Source of the DNA: Paeniglutamicibacter kerguelensis
Lineage (GTDB): Bacteria > Actinomycetota > Actinomycetes > Actinomycetales > Micrococcaceae
DNA length: 64,000 bases
NCBI RefSeq assembly: GCF_017876535.1
Contig: NZ_JAGIOF010000001.1
Span: forward strand, 620,001-684,000
Direction: 5' to 3'
The position numbers and the translations under genes are program-made. Shown piece by piece: positions 25,965 through 35,333 of this stretch. The notes under the pieces were generated by a model. The model saw nothing but the letters and a program-made list of their open reading frames with translations. It ran no database searches and was not told the origin of the DNA. Every line of letters begins with the position of its first letter. Position 1 is the stretch's first letter.

Positions 25965-26426
25965 TCACTTCACCGCCGTGTCGCTGCAGGCCAGCAACGG
26001 CCAAGGGGCGGAACTGATGGCCCAGCTGTCCTGCCGCGGAACCAGGGTAAAGGAATCCTCGTACCCCGACTCGCCCAGTCCGAGGGGGCCGCGGACCGAG
26101 GTTTCGGTGATCGAGACCAGGACCGTGGCACCGGCGCCGTTCCGCTTAGTGGACAGCAGCGCAACGCGCAGGTCCGCCCGGTCGGGGTTTGCCCCGGTCG
26201 GGCAGTCCTTGAGCGCTTGGGCCGTCAGCAGCGCCGCGGCTTGTTCCTGGTCGCCCGCCAGCAGCGAAGCGACGTAGCTTTGCACGACGCCCTCGGGGGA
26301 GTGCGGATCCACCGGGGCGCCGGCCCCGCGGGTGAGCACCACCACGAGCGCCAGGACAACCAGGAGCACCGTGATGCCAAGCAGGATCAGCGGCGTGCGA
26401 TTCCCGGCCTTGGGCAGGCTTTTCAT
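25965..26426 (-). CDS. single-pass membrane protein with extracytoplasmic domain, unknown
   Basis: 153 residues: a short basic N-terminus, one membrane segment near 12-32 (PLILLGITVLLVVLALVVVL), then an outward domain starting SPEGVVQSYVASLLAGDQ, a helix often seen in NTF2-like or Mce-associated proteins that measure residue loss over a small barrel. No named family assigned. It is the promoter-proximal gene of the two-gene unit with the DUF5671-like protein, which suggests a joint envelope role. Confidence 0.6.
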   Translation of the reverse strand: MKSLPKAGNRTPLILLGITVLLVVLALVVVLTRGAGAPVDPHSPEGVVQSYVASLLAGDQEQAAALLTAQALKDCPTGANPDRADLRVALLSTKRNGAGATVLVSITETSVRGPLGLGESGYEDSFTLVPRQDSWAISSAPWPLLACSDTAVK

Positions 26427-26433
26427 GCATCAA

Positions 26434-27486
26434 TTATGCAGCGGAATCCGCGGTGCGACTGCCTTGGTGGGACTTCCAGCCGAGCTCGCGCGCGATGTTC
26501 GCGATCTCAGTCATGACATGGGCGTTGTAGTCCACGCCGAGCTGGTTCGGCAGGGCGAAGAGCACGTAGTCCGCCTCGGTGATGGCCTCGTCGTCCATGA
26601 ACTGCTGCGCCACTTCCTCCGGGGAACCGGAATAGGTGGGGCCGGAGCGGGCCACCGAGCCGTCGAGATAGCCCACCGAGTCGCCGCGTTCACGGCGCCC
26701 GAAGTACAGCTCGTCCTTGTCGGTGGTGATCGGGAACGCGCTGCGGGTCACGGCAGTCATGCCGCCGGTGGTGTGGCCGCTTGCGGCGTACGCCTCCCTG
26801 TACTGGCGCAGCTGGTCGGCCTGCAGGACGTGGAACGGCCGGCCGTCGTCTTCCAGCAACAGCGTGGACGAGAGCAGATTCATGCCCACCGAGGCCGTCC
26901 ACAAGCCCGAGCCGATCGTTGCCGCGCCCCACCAGATCCGGTTTTCCAGGCCCGGGGAGATCGGGTTGATCGGCAGCAGCTCGTCCTGGCCATGGTGGTG
27001 GTGTCCGCCGGGCACCGGGTGGGCGATGCCCGCACCGGAGATGGCCTTGCGGAAGAGCGCAGTGCGCTCACGCGTCTCGTTGGCCCAGCTGTTGCCCGCT
27101 TCCAGGTCGTAGCCGAATTGTTGCTGGCCGTCGCGGGCCGGCTCGGGTGAACCACGGCTGACGCCCAGCTGCAACCGCCCGCTGCTGATCGCGTCGACGG
27201 CGCCGGCCTGCTCGGCCATGTAGAGCGGGTTTTCGTAGCGCATGTCGATCACCCCGGTACCGACCTCGAGCGTCGTGGTCTTCGCCGCCATGGCGGCCAT
27301 CAGCGGGAACGGCGTGGAGATCGAGTTGCCGAAGTGGTGCACCCGCATCCAGGCCCCGTCGAATCCCGATTCTTCTGCGGCAACGGCCAGGTCAACCATC
27401 TGGCGCACGGCATCGGCACCCGTTGGCACCGGGGAGTTGCTGGAGCCCCCCGAATGGCCAAAGGTCAGAAACCCAATTTTCTTCAC
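26434..27486 (-). CDS. LLM-class flavin-dependent oxidoreductase
   Basis: 350 residues from GTG 27486, preferred because AGAAGGTGG lies upstream and the protein then starts with the beta strand KKIGFLTFGH; the earlier ATG would add a Cys-rich tail. Luciferase-like TIM barrel: ESGFDGAWMRVHHFG near 35-50, GVIDMRYENP, and GAVDAISSGRLQLGVSRG (FMN-phosphate region) near 110-127. Substrate unknown; uses FMN or F420. Spaced 7 bases downstream of nothing co-directional, so it is probably its own unit, although the two-gene operon begins 8 bases past its stop. Confidence 0.85.
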   Translation of the reverse strand: MKKIGFLTFGHSGGSSNSPVPTGADAVRQMVDLAVAAEESGFDGAWMRVHHFGNSISTPFPLMAAMAAKTTTLEVGTGVIDMRYENPLYMAEQAGAVDAISSGRLQLGVSRGSPEPARDGQQQFGYDLEAGNSWANETRERTALFRKAISGAGIAHPVPGGHHHHGQDELLPINPISPGLENRIWWGAATIGSGLWTASVGMNLLSSTLLLEDDGRPFHVLQADQLRQYREAYAASGHTTGGMTAVTRSAFPITTDKDELYFGRRERGDSVGYLDGSVARSGPTYSGSPEEVAQQFMDDEAITEADYVLFALPNQLGVDYNAHVMTEIANIARELGWKSHQGSRTADSAA

Positions 27487-27796
27487 GTTCCACCTTCTAT
27501 GCATGCAAAAGTATGTACATTGGGTACAGCTCATTCCGTGGCAATACTATTCCCGCACGTGAAGCACGCCGCTTGCGGTGCTGCAATTGGCATGCCGCAC
27601 CGGCGGCAGGGTTTTCGCCCTGGCGACCGCGGACCCCGATCGGACCGGCCGTCAACGGTCGGGCGCCGCCCCGGCACGGGGTACCTCAAAGCTTGCTTAA
27701 AAGAATGCGGAAGCTTGGGGACGGGCGCCGATTGCGTTGGTAGTCTGATCATTAATAGGGGATCCGTCTACCCGCATGACAACCAGAGGGGGAACA
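27487..27796. other. 310-base intergenic region between divergent genes
   Basis: Contains the promoters of the LLM oxidoreductase (minus) and YceI gene (plus). TGTAC and GTACA arms, five bases apart on the minus strand (around 27508-27522), form a possible operator of the LLM gene. I see no RNA gene. A minus-strand frame with two CxxC pairs is judged non-coding. Confidence 0.4.
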
Positions 27797-28363
27797 ATGA
27801 CCAAGCTCGAACCGTCATACGCCGGAACGTGGCGACTTGATCCGACGCACACGCGTATTGGATTCAGCGCGCGCCATGCCATGGTGACAAAAGTAAGGGG
27901 CGCCTTCAACGAAGTGGAGGGCGTGATCAACGTCGACGTGGAGGACATCTCCAAGTCCAGCGTCGAGATCACGATCAAGGTGGCCAGCGTCGACACACGC
28001 AACGCCGACCGCGACAAGCACCTGCGGACCAACGACTTCTTTGATGTGCCGAATTATCCAGACATAGTTTTCCGCTCGACCCGCATTGACCAGGTGGAGG
28101 AGAACAGCTTCATCGTCAACGGGGACCTGACAATCAAGGACACAACAAAAGAGGTTGCCGTCCCGATCGAGTTCACCGGCGTCGAAACCGATCCCTACGG
28201 GAACCTGCGTGCAGGTTTCGAGGGAAGCCGCCGCATCGACCGGCGCGAGTACGGCGTGAATTGGAACCAGCTGCTTGATTCCGGGGGCGTACTGGTCTCC
28301 GAGCGCGTGCTGCTCGAGTTCGAGATTTCAGCCGTCAAGGATGCCACGGCCGGGACGGCCTAA
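27797..28363 (+). CDS. YceI-family lipocalin-like protein
   Basis: 188 residues from ATG 27797, preceded by AGAGGGGGA; an ATG 21 bases earlier has no such site. The YceI pattern is clear: WRLDPTHTRIGFSARHAMVTKVRG near 10-33, then DKHLRTNDFFDVPNYPDIVF and GDLTIKDTTKEVAVP. These beta-barrels bind isoprenoid-like lipids (polyisoprenoids). No signal peptide is present, so it would act in the cytoplasm, as usual for actinobacterial members. Monocistronic with a strong terminator. Confidence 0.92.
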   Translation: MTKLEPSYAGTWRLDPTHTRIGFSARHAMVTKVRGAFNEVEGVINVDVEDISKSSVEITIKVASVDTRNADRDKHLRTNDFFDVPNYPDIVFRSTRIDQVEENSFIVNGDLTIKDTTKEVAVPIEFTGVETDPYGNLRAGFEGSRRIDRREYGVNWNQLLDSGGVLVSERVLLEFEISAVKDATAGTA

Positions 28364-28372
28364 ACACGGATT

Positions 28373-28414
28373 CCCGTGGATCCCTGCGGCCATCGTGCCG
28401 GCGGGATCCACGGG
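28373..28414 (+). terminator. hairpin terminator after the YceI gene
   Basis: CCCGTGGATCCC (28373-28384) pairs with GGGATCCACGGG (28403-28414). A second perfect stem follows at 28432-28442 with 28459-28469 (GCGCGTCCGGC and its complement). Together they isolate the YceI gene from dus. Confidence 0.7.
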
Positions 28415-28570
28415 TGTTGGCCTGCCGCGGCGCGCGTCCGGCAAGTTCGCGGGTGCAAGCCGGACGCGCCCCGGCCGGTCAGTTGGGTGCCGAGGGTGCC
28501 GGGCGCGGCTGTGATGCACAACTTAGCCCGCACCGGTACCCGATTTGCACATGTTTGAGAGAATGGGTTA

Positions 28571-29767
28571 GTGACTGTAACTGCCGATTCCCCAGTAAGC
28601 CCTGCGCCGTCGGGCGCCAAGCTCGAGCTGCCCCCGCTGCAGCTGGGCAAGCACACCGTGCAAACCCCGGTGATCCTTGCGCCCATGGCGGGCATCACCA
28701 ACAAGGCTTTCCGCCGCCTGTGCCGTGAATACGGCGGCGGCGTCTACGTGACCGAAATGGTCACCTCGCGCGCACTGGTGGAACGTAACCCCGAATCGAT
28801 GCGCATCATCTCCCACGACCCGGACGAGGAACTGCGCTCGGTCCAGCTCTACGGCGTCGACCCCAAGACGGTCGGTGCCGCGGTGCGCCTGATCGTGGAG
28901 GAAGACCGCGCGGACCACATCGACCTGAACTTCGGTTGCCCGGTGCCCAAGGTCACCCGCAAGGGCGGCGGAGCGGCCCTGCCGTGGAAGACCGACCTGT
29001 TCACTGCCATCATCAAGGCGGCCACCACGGAGGCGGCCCGCGGCGACGTGCCGCTGACCATCAAGATGCGCAAGGGCATCAACGAGGACCACCTCACCTA
29101 CATCGAATCGGGCAAGATCGCCCGCGACCACGGCGTCGCGGCCGTCGCCCTGCATGGCCGCACGGCAAGCCAGTACTACTCGGGCAAGGCCGACTGGGAC
29201 TCGATCGCCAAGCTACGCGAATCCCTGCCGGACATCCCGGTGCTGGGCAACGGCGACATCTGGAGCGCCGAGGATGCCGTGGCCATGGTCCAGCAGACCG
29301 GCGTCGACGGCATCGTCGTGGGCCGCGGCTGCATGGGCCGCCCGTGGCTCTTCGGGGACCTGCAGGCCGCCTTCGACGGCACCGACAAGCGCTACACCCC
29401 CGGCCTGGCGAAGGTCGCCGAGACCGTGTACCGCCACGCCGAGCTGCTCACCGAGTACTTCGAGGACGAGTTCAAGGGCCTGCGCGACATCCGCAAGCAC
29501 ATGGCCTGGTACTTCAAGGGCTACCCGGTTGGCGGGGACATCCGCTCGGCCCTGGCCCAGGTGCCCACCCTCGAGGTGCTGCGCGGGCTGCTGGACCAGC
29601 TGGACCTGGACATGCCCTACCCGGGCAAGGACGCCGAGGGCCAGCGCGGCCGTGCCGGCTCGCCCAAGAAGACCCATCTGCCCGACGGCTGGCTCTCCAC
29701 GCGCGACCTGAACGAAAGCCACAAGGCCATGATCTCGGCCGCCGAACTCGACGTCTCCGGAGGCTAA
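28571..29767 (+). CDS. dusB: tRNA-dihydrouridine synthase
   Basis: 398 residues from GTG 28571. FMN-dependent enzyme that reduces uridines in the tRNA D-loop. N-terminal barrel segments VILAPMAGITNKAFRRLC near 35-52 and VTEMVTSRAL, catalytic Cys 123 in NFGCPVPKVTRKGGG, KMRKGI near 166 and FMN phosphate site VGRGCMGRPWLF near 247-258. The DusB name follows the NifR3-like type usual in actinobacteria. The dgt gene begins 8 bases downstream; the pair is normally adjacent to dnaG in this group. Confidence 0.93.
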   Translation: MTVTADSPVSPAPSGAKLELPPLQLGKHTVQTPVILAPMAGITNKAFRRLCREYGGGVYVTEMVTSRALVERNPESMRIISHDPDEELRSVQLYGVDPKTVGAAVRLIVEEDRADHIDLNFGCPVPKVTRKGGGAALPWKTDLFTAIIKAATTEAARGDVPLTIKMRKGINEDHLTYIESGKIARDHGVAAVALHGRTASQYYSGKADWDSIAKLRESLPDIPVLGNGDIWSAEDAVAMVQQTGVDGIVVGRGCMGRPWLFGDLQAAFDGTDKRYTPGLAKVAETVYRHAELLTEYFEDEFKGLRDIRKHMAWYFKGYPVGGDIRSALAQVPTLEVLRGLLDQLDLDMPYPGKDAEGQRGRAGSPKKTHLPDGWLSTRDLNESHKAMISAAELDVSGG

Positions 29768-29775
29768 ACCAGTCC

Positions 29776-31059
29776 ATGTCGCAGATCCCCGGATACACGG
29801 CGGCGGACGAGGAACGTTGGGTTCCCGAACCGCCAAAGAAGGCCTACCGCACCGCTTTTGAGCGCGACCGCGCGCGGGTCCTGCATTCCTCGGCGCTGCG
29901 CCGGCTGGGCGCCAAGACCCAGGTGGTGGCCCCGTCCTCCGACGACTTCGTGCGCACCCGGCTCACCCACTCCCTGGAGGTGGCCCAGGTGGGCCGCGAG
30001 CTCGGTGCGACCCTGGGCTGCGACCCGGACGTCGTTGACACGGCCTGCCTGTCCCACGACCTGGGCCACCCGCCCTTCGGCCACAACGGCGAAACCGCGC
30101 TCAACGAAATGGCCAAGGACATCGGCGGGTTCGAGGGCAACGCCCAGACGCTGCGCCTGCTCACCCGGATCGAGACGAAGACCTTCAGGCACAACGGCGC
30201 CTCCGCGGGTCTGAACCTGACCCGGGCAGCGCTCGACGCCGCCTGCAAGTACCCGTGGCTGCGCTCCGACGCCCCGGAAAAGGACGGCAAGACGACGTCG
30301 AAGTTCGGGGTGTACACGGACGACGCGCCGGTCTTCGACTGGCTGCGGGCGGGTTCCGACGCCGAGCCACGGCAGACGTGCATCGAGGCGCAGGTCATGG
30401 ATCTGGCCGACGACATTTCCTACTCGGTGCACGACGTTGAGGACGCGATCAACGCCGGCCGTTTCCAGCTGCGTTGGATCAAGGACGCCGAACAGCGTGC
30501 CCGCGTCATCAAGTTCACCCGCCAGTGGTACCTGCCGCAGGTGGAGGACGACGTCATCGACGCCGCCATCAGGCGGCTGGAGGCAACCAGCGAATGGGTA
30601 CCGCACACCGACGGCTCGCGCCGTTCCATGGCCGCGCTCAAGGACATGACAAGCCAGTTCATCGGGCGCTTCTGCCAGTCGGCGATCGACGCCACCCGCG
30701 AACAATACGGCGACGGCGTGCTGACCCGCTTCAACGCCCGGCTGATCGTGCCCGAATCCACCGAGCACGAGATCGCGGCCATGAAGGGCCTGGCCACCGC
30801 GTACGTGATGACCAGCGACGAGCGACAGCCCATCTACGCGCGGCAGAGCGAGATCCTCACCGAACTTGTCACGCTGCTGCAGGAAACAGGGGACAGGTAC
30901 CTGGATCCGCTCTTCGCCGCGGACTGGCGTGACGCGCGGGACGACGCAGACCGACTGCGCACCGTCATCGACCAGGTGGCATCGCTCACCGACGCCTCGG
31001 CCATCGAATGGCACGCCACCCTGGTGGAGGGCAAGAGCTTCAACGAACGGCTCTTCTAA
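29776..31059 (+). CDS. dgt: deoxyguanosinetriphosphate triphosphohydrolase-like protein
   Basis: 427 residues from ATG 29776; the frame is open upstream but overlaps dus. HD-domain dNTPase that cleaves dNTP to deoxynucleoside and triphosphate. Metal-site residues appear in RTRLTHSLEVAQVG (H near 64), CLSHDLGHPPFGHNGE (HD near 93-94) and VMDLADDISYSVHD (D near 200). The N-terminal RTAFERDRARVLHSSALRRL is typical. The chain continues as co-transcribed dus-dgt, ahead of dnaG. Confidence 0.93.
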   Translation: MSQIPGYTAADEERWVPEPPKKAYRTAFERDRARVLHSSALRRLGAKTQVVAPSSDDFVRTRLTHSLEVAQVGRELGATLGCDPDVVDTACLSHDLGHPPFGHNGETALNEMAKDIGGFEGNAQTLRLLTRIETKTFRHNGASAGLNLTRAALDAACKYPWLRSDAPEKDGKTTSKFGVYTDDAPVFDWLRAGSDAEPRQTCIEAQVMDLADDISYSVHDVEDAINAGRFQLRWIKDAEQRARVIKFTRQWYLPQVEDDVIDAAIRRLEATSEWVPHTDGSRRSMAALKDMTSQFIGRFCQSAIDATREQYGDGVLTRFNARLIVPESTEHEIAAMKGLATAYVMTSDERQPIYARQSEILTELVTLLQETGDRYLDPLFAADWRDARDDADRLRTVIDQVASLTDASAIEWHATLVEGKSFNERLF

Positions 31060-31188
31060 CCACTCAGGTCCCCGCGGGCTTCGGCGGTTTCCCGGTGGAT
31101 CCACGCGGGCAACGGCGCGGGCGGCCCGCCGTCCCCGTGCCCATCCACACCAGGGCGCCGGCTGGCGACCGGATCTTGCCGCGGTCAC

Positions 31189-31194
31189 TAGACT
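31189..31194 (+). promoter_or_regulatory. candidate -10 box of a leaderless dnaG transcript
   Basis: TAGACT ends 6 bases before the dnaG ATG, so the expected start site is the A of the ATG. No ribosome binding site is visible. The -35 is not recognisable. Confidence 0.45.
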
Positions 31195-31200
31195 AGGGGT

Positions 31201-33075
31201 ATGGCCGGCCTGATTAAACGTGAAGACATCGAAGAAGTTCGCAACCGTACTGACATCAAGGATGTCATTGACGGGTATGTGACGCTGAAGTCTGCCGGCG
31301 TCGGCTCGTGGAAGGGCCTGTGCCCGTTCCACGACGAGCGCTCGCCGTCATTCCACGTGCGCCCGCAGGTCGGCACATTCCATTGCTTTGGCTGTGGCGA
31401 ATCCGGCGACGTGATTGCCTTCGTCCAGAAAATGGACCACAGCACCTTTTCCGAAACCGTTGAAACCCTTGCCGCACGCGCCGGCATCGAATTGCACTAC
31501 GAGGACGGCGGCACCGGCCCGCGCCGCGAGGAAGTCGGTCGTCGCCAGCGCCTGCTCGATGCGCACAAGGTCGGCGAGGAATTCTTCCGCGAACAGCTCG
31601 CCACCCCGGGCGCCGCGGCCGGCCAGGAGTTCCTCACCGGACGCGGCTTCGACCAGGACGCCGCCGCCCAGTTCGGAGTCGGCTACGCGCCGCAGGGCTG
31701 GGACGCGCTGCTCAAGCACCTGCGCGGACGCGGCTTCCAGGACGAGGAGCTCAAGCTCACCGGCATGTTCTCCGAGGGCAACCGCGGCATCTACGACCGC
31801 TTCCGCGGCCGGCTGATCTGGCCCATCCGTGACCTGTCGGGGGCCACCATCGGCTTCGGCGCGCGCAAGCTCTACGAGGACGACCAAGGCCCGAAGTACC
31901 TGAACACTCCCGAAACCCAGCTCTACAAGAAGTCCCAGGTGCTCTACGGGGTGGACCTTGCCAAGCGCGAGATCACCAAGGAACGCCAGATCGTGGTGGT
32001 CGAGGGTTACACCGACGTGATGGCCTGCCACCTCTCGGGCATCGGCACGGCCGTGGCTACCTGCGGCACCGCCTTCGGTGCCGACCACATCAAGATCGCC
32101 CGGCGACTGCTGCGCGACGACGGATCCGGCGGCGAAGTGGTCTTCACCTTCGACGGCGACGCTGCCGGCCAGAAGGCGGCCCTGCGCGCCTTCGAGGAAG
32201 ACCAGAAGTTCATTGCCCAGACCTACGTCGCCGTGGAACCCACGGGTGCCGACCCGTGCGACCTGCGCCAGACCCGCGGCCCGGAGGCCGTGCGCGAACT
32301 GATCGATTCCAAGCGGCCGCTCTTCGAGTTCGCGATCAAGGCGGGGCTGAAGAAATTCAACCTCAACACCGTCGAGGGACGTGTCCAGGCGCTGCGCGTC
32401 AGCGCGCCGATCGTCGCCGGCATCAGGGACGCTGCCATCCGCCCCGCGTATGCCCGCGAACTCGCCGGCTGGCTCGGAATGGACGTCGAGGACGTCAACC
32501 GCTCAGTGGGCGCCGCGACGCGCCGGAACCGGATGCCGAAGGCGGAAACGGCACAAGAACGACACGTCGAGGCGGCACCGGACCAGCCGTCCGCCCCGGT
32601 ATTCAGCCGGCCGGATCCGCGCGACCCGGTGTCCCGCATGGAACGCGAGGCGCTGGAGGTCGTGCTACAGCAGCCGGCGCAGCTGACCCCCGAGCAGTGG
32701 CAGGCCTTCTACGATGCACGGTTCCTGGCACCTGCCCACGCCGCGGTTCATGACGGCGTGCGTGCGGCGGGCCTTGCCGGGGCGACCCCGGCCCAGTGGG
32801 TCGAGGCGATCCGCCAGGAAGTGCCGGAGCCGCTGCGTTCCTTCGTCTCGGAACTTGCGGTCACGCCGTTGCCCGCCAGCAGCAACGAGGCACTGCTTCG
32901 CTACTGCAACGACATCATCAACAGGCTCTTCGAACTCCAGATCACGCACCTGAAGGCCGAGAAGATGGGCCAGCTCCAGCGCATGGACCCGGCTGGCGAT
33001 CCCGAGGGATTCCAGCAGATCAATCGCGAGCTGCTGGAGCTCGAACTTCGCCGCCGCGCCCTGCGCCAGGAGTGA
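31201..33075 (+). CDS. dnaG: DNA primase
   Basis: 624 residues. Makes RNA primers at the replication fork. N-terminal CHC2 zinc finger (CPFHDERSPSF and FHCFGCGESGD, about 40-65), primase catalytic core, TOPRIM domain with VVVEGYTDVMA near 265 and FTFDGDAAGQKAA near 317, then a DnaB-binding helicase-interaction domain at the C-terminus (about 480-624). Length is normal. The ATG at 31201 sits directly on a -10 box, suggesting a leaderless mRNA independent of dgt. Confidence 0.97.
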   Translation: MAGLIKREDIEEVRNRTDIKDVIDGYVTLKSAGVGSWKGLCPFHDERSPSFHVRPQVGTFHCFGCGESGDVIAFVQKMDHSTFSETVETLAARAGIELHYEDGGTGPRREEVGRRQRLLDAHKVGEEFFREQLATPGAAAGQEFLTGRGFDQDAAAQFGVGYAPQGWDALLKHLRGRGFQDEELKLTGMFSEGNRGIYDRFRGRLIWPIRDLSGATIGFGARKLYEDDQGPKYLNTPETQLYKKSQVLYGVDLAKREITKERQIVVVEGYTDVMACHLSGIGTAVATCGTAFGADHIKIARRLLRDDGSGGEVVFTFDGDAAGQKAALRAFEEDQKFIAQTYVAVEPTGADPCDLRQTRGPEAVRELIDSKRPLFEFAIKAGLKKFNLNTVEGRVQALRVSAPIVAGIRDAAIRPAYARELAGWLGMDVEDVNRSVGAATRRNRMPKAETAQERHVEAAPDQPSAPVFSRPDPRDPVSRMEREALEVVLQQPAQLTPEQWQAFYDARFLAPAHAAVHDGVRAAGLAGATPAQWVEAIRQEVPEPLRSFVSELAVTPLPASSNEALLRYCNDIINRLFELQITHLKAEKMGQLQRMDPAGDPEGFQQINRELLELELRRRALRQE

Positions 33076-33097
33076 TCCGGGCGGGGGAAGGCCCCGA

Positions 33098-33127
33098 TTT
33101 TTGTTTTCACGAAATCATGTGTAGACT
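33098..33127 (+). promoter_or_regulatory. candidate promoter of tRNA-Asn (first copy)
   Basis: TTTTTG at 33098-33103 and TAGACT at 33122-33127 with an 18-base spacer; the start would fall a few bases before the tRNA at 33142. Confidence 0.4.
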
Positions 33128-33141
33128 ATTTCTCGTTGCAT

Positions 33142-33214
33142 TCCTCCGTAGCTCAATTGGCAGAGCATTCGACTGTTAATCGAAGGGTTACTGGTTCAAG
33201 TCCAGTCGGAGGAG
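33142..33214 (+). tRNA. tRNA-Asn (anticodon GTT), copy 1
   Basis: 73 bases with a complete cloverleaf: acceptor TCCTCCG pairing CGGAGGA, D arm with AGCTCAATTGGCAGAGC, anticodon loop CTGTTAA, T arm CTGGTTCAAGTCCAG and discriminator G. CCA is not encoded. Identical to the copy at 45713-45785. Followed by its own terminator. Confidence 0.97.
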
Positions 33215-33221
33215 CTCAAAT

Positions 33222-33262
33222 AAAGAATCCGCATTCTCAGCAATGAGAATGCGGATTCTTTT
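33222..33262 (+). terminator. terminator of tRNA-Asn copy 1
   Basis: AAAGAATCCGCATTCTCA pairs perfectly with TGAGAATGCGGATTCTTT around a 4-base loop and runs into TTTT. Confidence 0.9.
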
Positions 33263-33372
33263 GCATTAGCTCGACGTTGTCAGATGTCTGTGATTCAGGC
33301 CACAATTCTGGGTGGCAAATCCTGCGGAAGCCAGGCATGGCCGCCGCGCCCCGGTGAATCTACGCTGGTTTC

Positions 33373-34797
33373 ATGGAGTGGCTGGCTGCGTACGACTACG
33401 ACATGGCCCGCGAAATCCTGCAACGCGGGGTCGCGGTGATCTACCTCGTTGCCTTCATCTCGACCCTGAACCAGTTCCAGGCCCTGCTCGGCGAGCACGG
33501 GTTGCTTCCCGCGCCGCGGCTGCTGAGGGGCCCGGGGGCCCGTGGTCCTTCGTTGTTCAGCCGGATCGGGTACTCGGACAGGAAACTGGCGGCCGTGTGT
33601 ACATCCGGGATCGTCATCTCCGCGGTGTTGGTGGCAGGGCTTCCCCAGGCCGGGCCTCCGTGGCTTCCGCTGGCCGCGTTCCTGGCCCTGTGGGGCCTTT
33701 ACATGTCGATCGTGAACGTGGGGCAGGTCTTCTACGGGTTCGGCTGGGAAATGCTGTTGCTGGAGGCAGGATTCACCGTGGGCCTGCTTGGTTCCCGGCA
33801 GGTCCCGCCACCGCAAACCATCCTGCTGCTGGTTGCCTGGCTGGTGTTCCGGCTGGAATTCGGTGCCGGCATGATCAAGTGGCGCGGGGACCCGGCCTGG
33901 AGAAACCTCACGGCCATGTACTACCACCACCAGACCCAGCCGATGCCTGGCCCGTTCAGCCGCCGGGCCCACCTGGCTCCGAAATGGTGGCACCGCTGTG
34001 AGGCGGTGGGCAACCACACCGCCCAGCTGGCGATCCCGTTCCTGCTCTTTGCACCCCAGCCGTTCGCCTCGATCGCGGCCGGCGTGATCATTGCCACGCA
34101 GCTGTGGTTGGTGGCCACCGGAAACTTCGCGTGGCTGAATTGGATCACCATCGTGCTGGCTTTCTGCCGGATCAGCGACCCTGTGTTGCGACAGCTCATC
34201 CCATGGCTGCCAGCCGAAACGGGCACGCGCGCCGACGCGCCGATCTGGTGGATCGTGGTCACGTTGGCTGGAACGCTGCTGCTGGCAGTGCTCTCCATCC
34301 CGGCGTTGCGCAACCTGTTCTCCTCCCGCCAGATGATGAATGCGTCCTTCAACCGCTGGCAATTGGGCAACGCCTACGGCGCTTTTGGCTCGGTCACCCG
34401 GGAGCGGATTGAGGTCGTCATCGAGGGAACCGAAGATGAGTCGCAGGACGATGCGACCTGGCTGGAGTACGGGTTCAAGGGAAAACCGGGGGATGTGTCC
34501 AAGCGGCCGCGGCAATTCGCCCCCTACCACCTGCGCTTGGATTGGATGATGTGGTTCCTGCCTCTGAATGGGTTGCACCAGCTTTGGTTCCATGCGCTGC
34601 TGGCCAGGCTGCTGGATGCCGATGCCGGGACCCTGGCACTGTTGGGCCACGACCCGTTCGCCGGGAGGCGTCCGCGTTTCATTAGGGTGTTGGCCTACCG
34701 CTACCGTTTCGCAACGGCGGCCCAGCGCCGGGAGACCGGAGCCTATTGGGTGCGTGACGAACGAGTGCTGGTGTTCGGCCCGCTCGCCCTGCGATGA
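33373..34797 (+). CDS. lipase maturation factor (LMF)-family membrane protein
   Basis: 474 residues. About eight to nine hydrophobic segments in the first 310 residues with the family signatures GWEMLLLEAGF near 125, FRLEFGAGMIKWRGDPAW near 160-177 and MYYHHQTQPMP near 182, followed by a soluble C-terminal domain with FNRWQLGNAYGAFGSV near 326-341 and EYGFKGKPGDV. Vertebrate LMF1 assists lipase folding; bacterial members are uncharacterised. Located just inside the segment bounded by the two tRNA-Asn genes; no lipase gene is adjacent. Confidence 0.88.
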   Translation: MEWLAAYDYDMAREILQRGVAVIYLVAFISTLNQFQALLGEHGLLPAPRLLRGPGARGPSLFSRIGYSDRKLAAVCTSGIVISAVLVAGLPQAGPPWLPLAAFLALWGLYMSIVNVGQVFYGFGWEMLLLEAGFTVGLLGSRQVPPPQTILLLVAWLVFRLEFGAGMIKWRGDPAWRNLTAMYYHHQTQPMPGPFSRRAHLAPKWWHRCEAVGNHTAQLAIPFLLFAPQPFASIAAGVIIATQLWLVATGNFAWLNWITIVLAFCRISDPVLRQLIPWLPAETGTRADAPIWWIVVTLAGTLLLAVLSIPALRNLFSSRQMMNASFNRWQLGNAYGAFGSVTRERIEVVIEGTEDESQDDATWLEYGFKGKPGDVSKRPRQFAPYHLRLDWMMWFLPLNGLHQLWFHALLARLLDADAGTLALLGHDPFAGRRPRFIRVLAYRYRFATAAQRRETGAYWVRDERVLVFGPLALR

Positions 34798-35237
34798 GCG
34801 TCCACCACCGATTCGCTCGTTCACCGGGCAACCAAGCTTCATGGACCACATCCGATCGGTGCGTAATGCCTGGCATCTGGAAAAGGACCACATCGCCGAA
34901 ATCGTGCGCGACGGGTCGATCGACACCATAGGGTCCCTGCCGGCGCACCCGCGCGATTACCTCACGTGGGACCGAGACATGGAAATGGCCAAGCACAAGG
35001 CCTTCAACCTCGCCACCGACATGGACGTCACTTTCTGCGACCGGCACAGCCCCCGGGCAGCGCGGCTCCAACGAACACCAACGGCCTGCTGCGCCAACAT
35101 TTCTCCAAAGACGCCGACGCATCGATCCACGGCCCCGAGAAACTTGAACGTGTCGCCCGGGAACTCAATGCCCCCGCATGACCCTGGTCGGGGATACGCT
35201 TGCCGAGTGGTTTCGTGACTTACTGATAGCTAGCTGA
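34798..35237 (+). pseudogene. decayed IS30-family transposase, C-terminal remnant
   Basis: Three frames are needed to follow the protein. From 34841: HIAEIVRDGSIDTIGSLPAH, DYLTWDRDMEMAKHKAF and LATDMDVTFCDRHSP; then a shift near 35055 to GSNE-like sequence; another shift to TNGLLRQHFSKDADASIHG, EKLERVARELN; and a third to MTLVGDTLAEWF ending at TGA 35235. These are the catalytic core and tail segments of IS30 transposases. The N-terminal two thirds are missing. It cannot be active. Confidence 0.85.
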
Positions 35238-35241
35238 CCAA

Positions 35242-35257
35242 GGACGTTGCAACGTCC
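35242..35257. repeat. 16-bp perfect palindrome at the edge of the IS30 remnant
   Basis: GGACGTTGCAACGTCC lies five bases after the end of the transposase remnant. GTTGCAAC cores are usual in IS30-family terminal repeats, so it may mark the former right end; it could also act as an operator. Confidence 0.4.
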
Positions 35258-35333
35258 CCTAGAATTCGCCCCCCGATCTCCTTACCCTGGTGAGCGCCAC
35301 AGCTGGTATCGGACGACGGCTCCCGGTTGAGTA

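Noticed and set aside
27531..27752. Minus-strand frame with CRRC and CFTC pairs resembling a zinc ribbon
   Set aside because: Only the last 25 residues look ordered; the rest is Pro/Arg-rich, and it lies in the promoter region of the LLM gene. Judged chance.
29764..31332. 522-residue minus-strand frame over dgt
   Set aside because: Antisense to dgt, no family features, no ribosome binding site.
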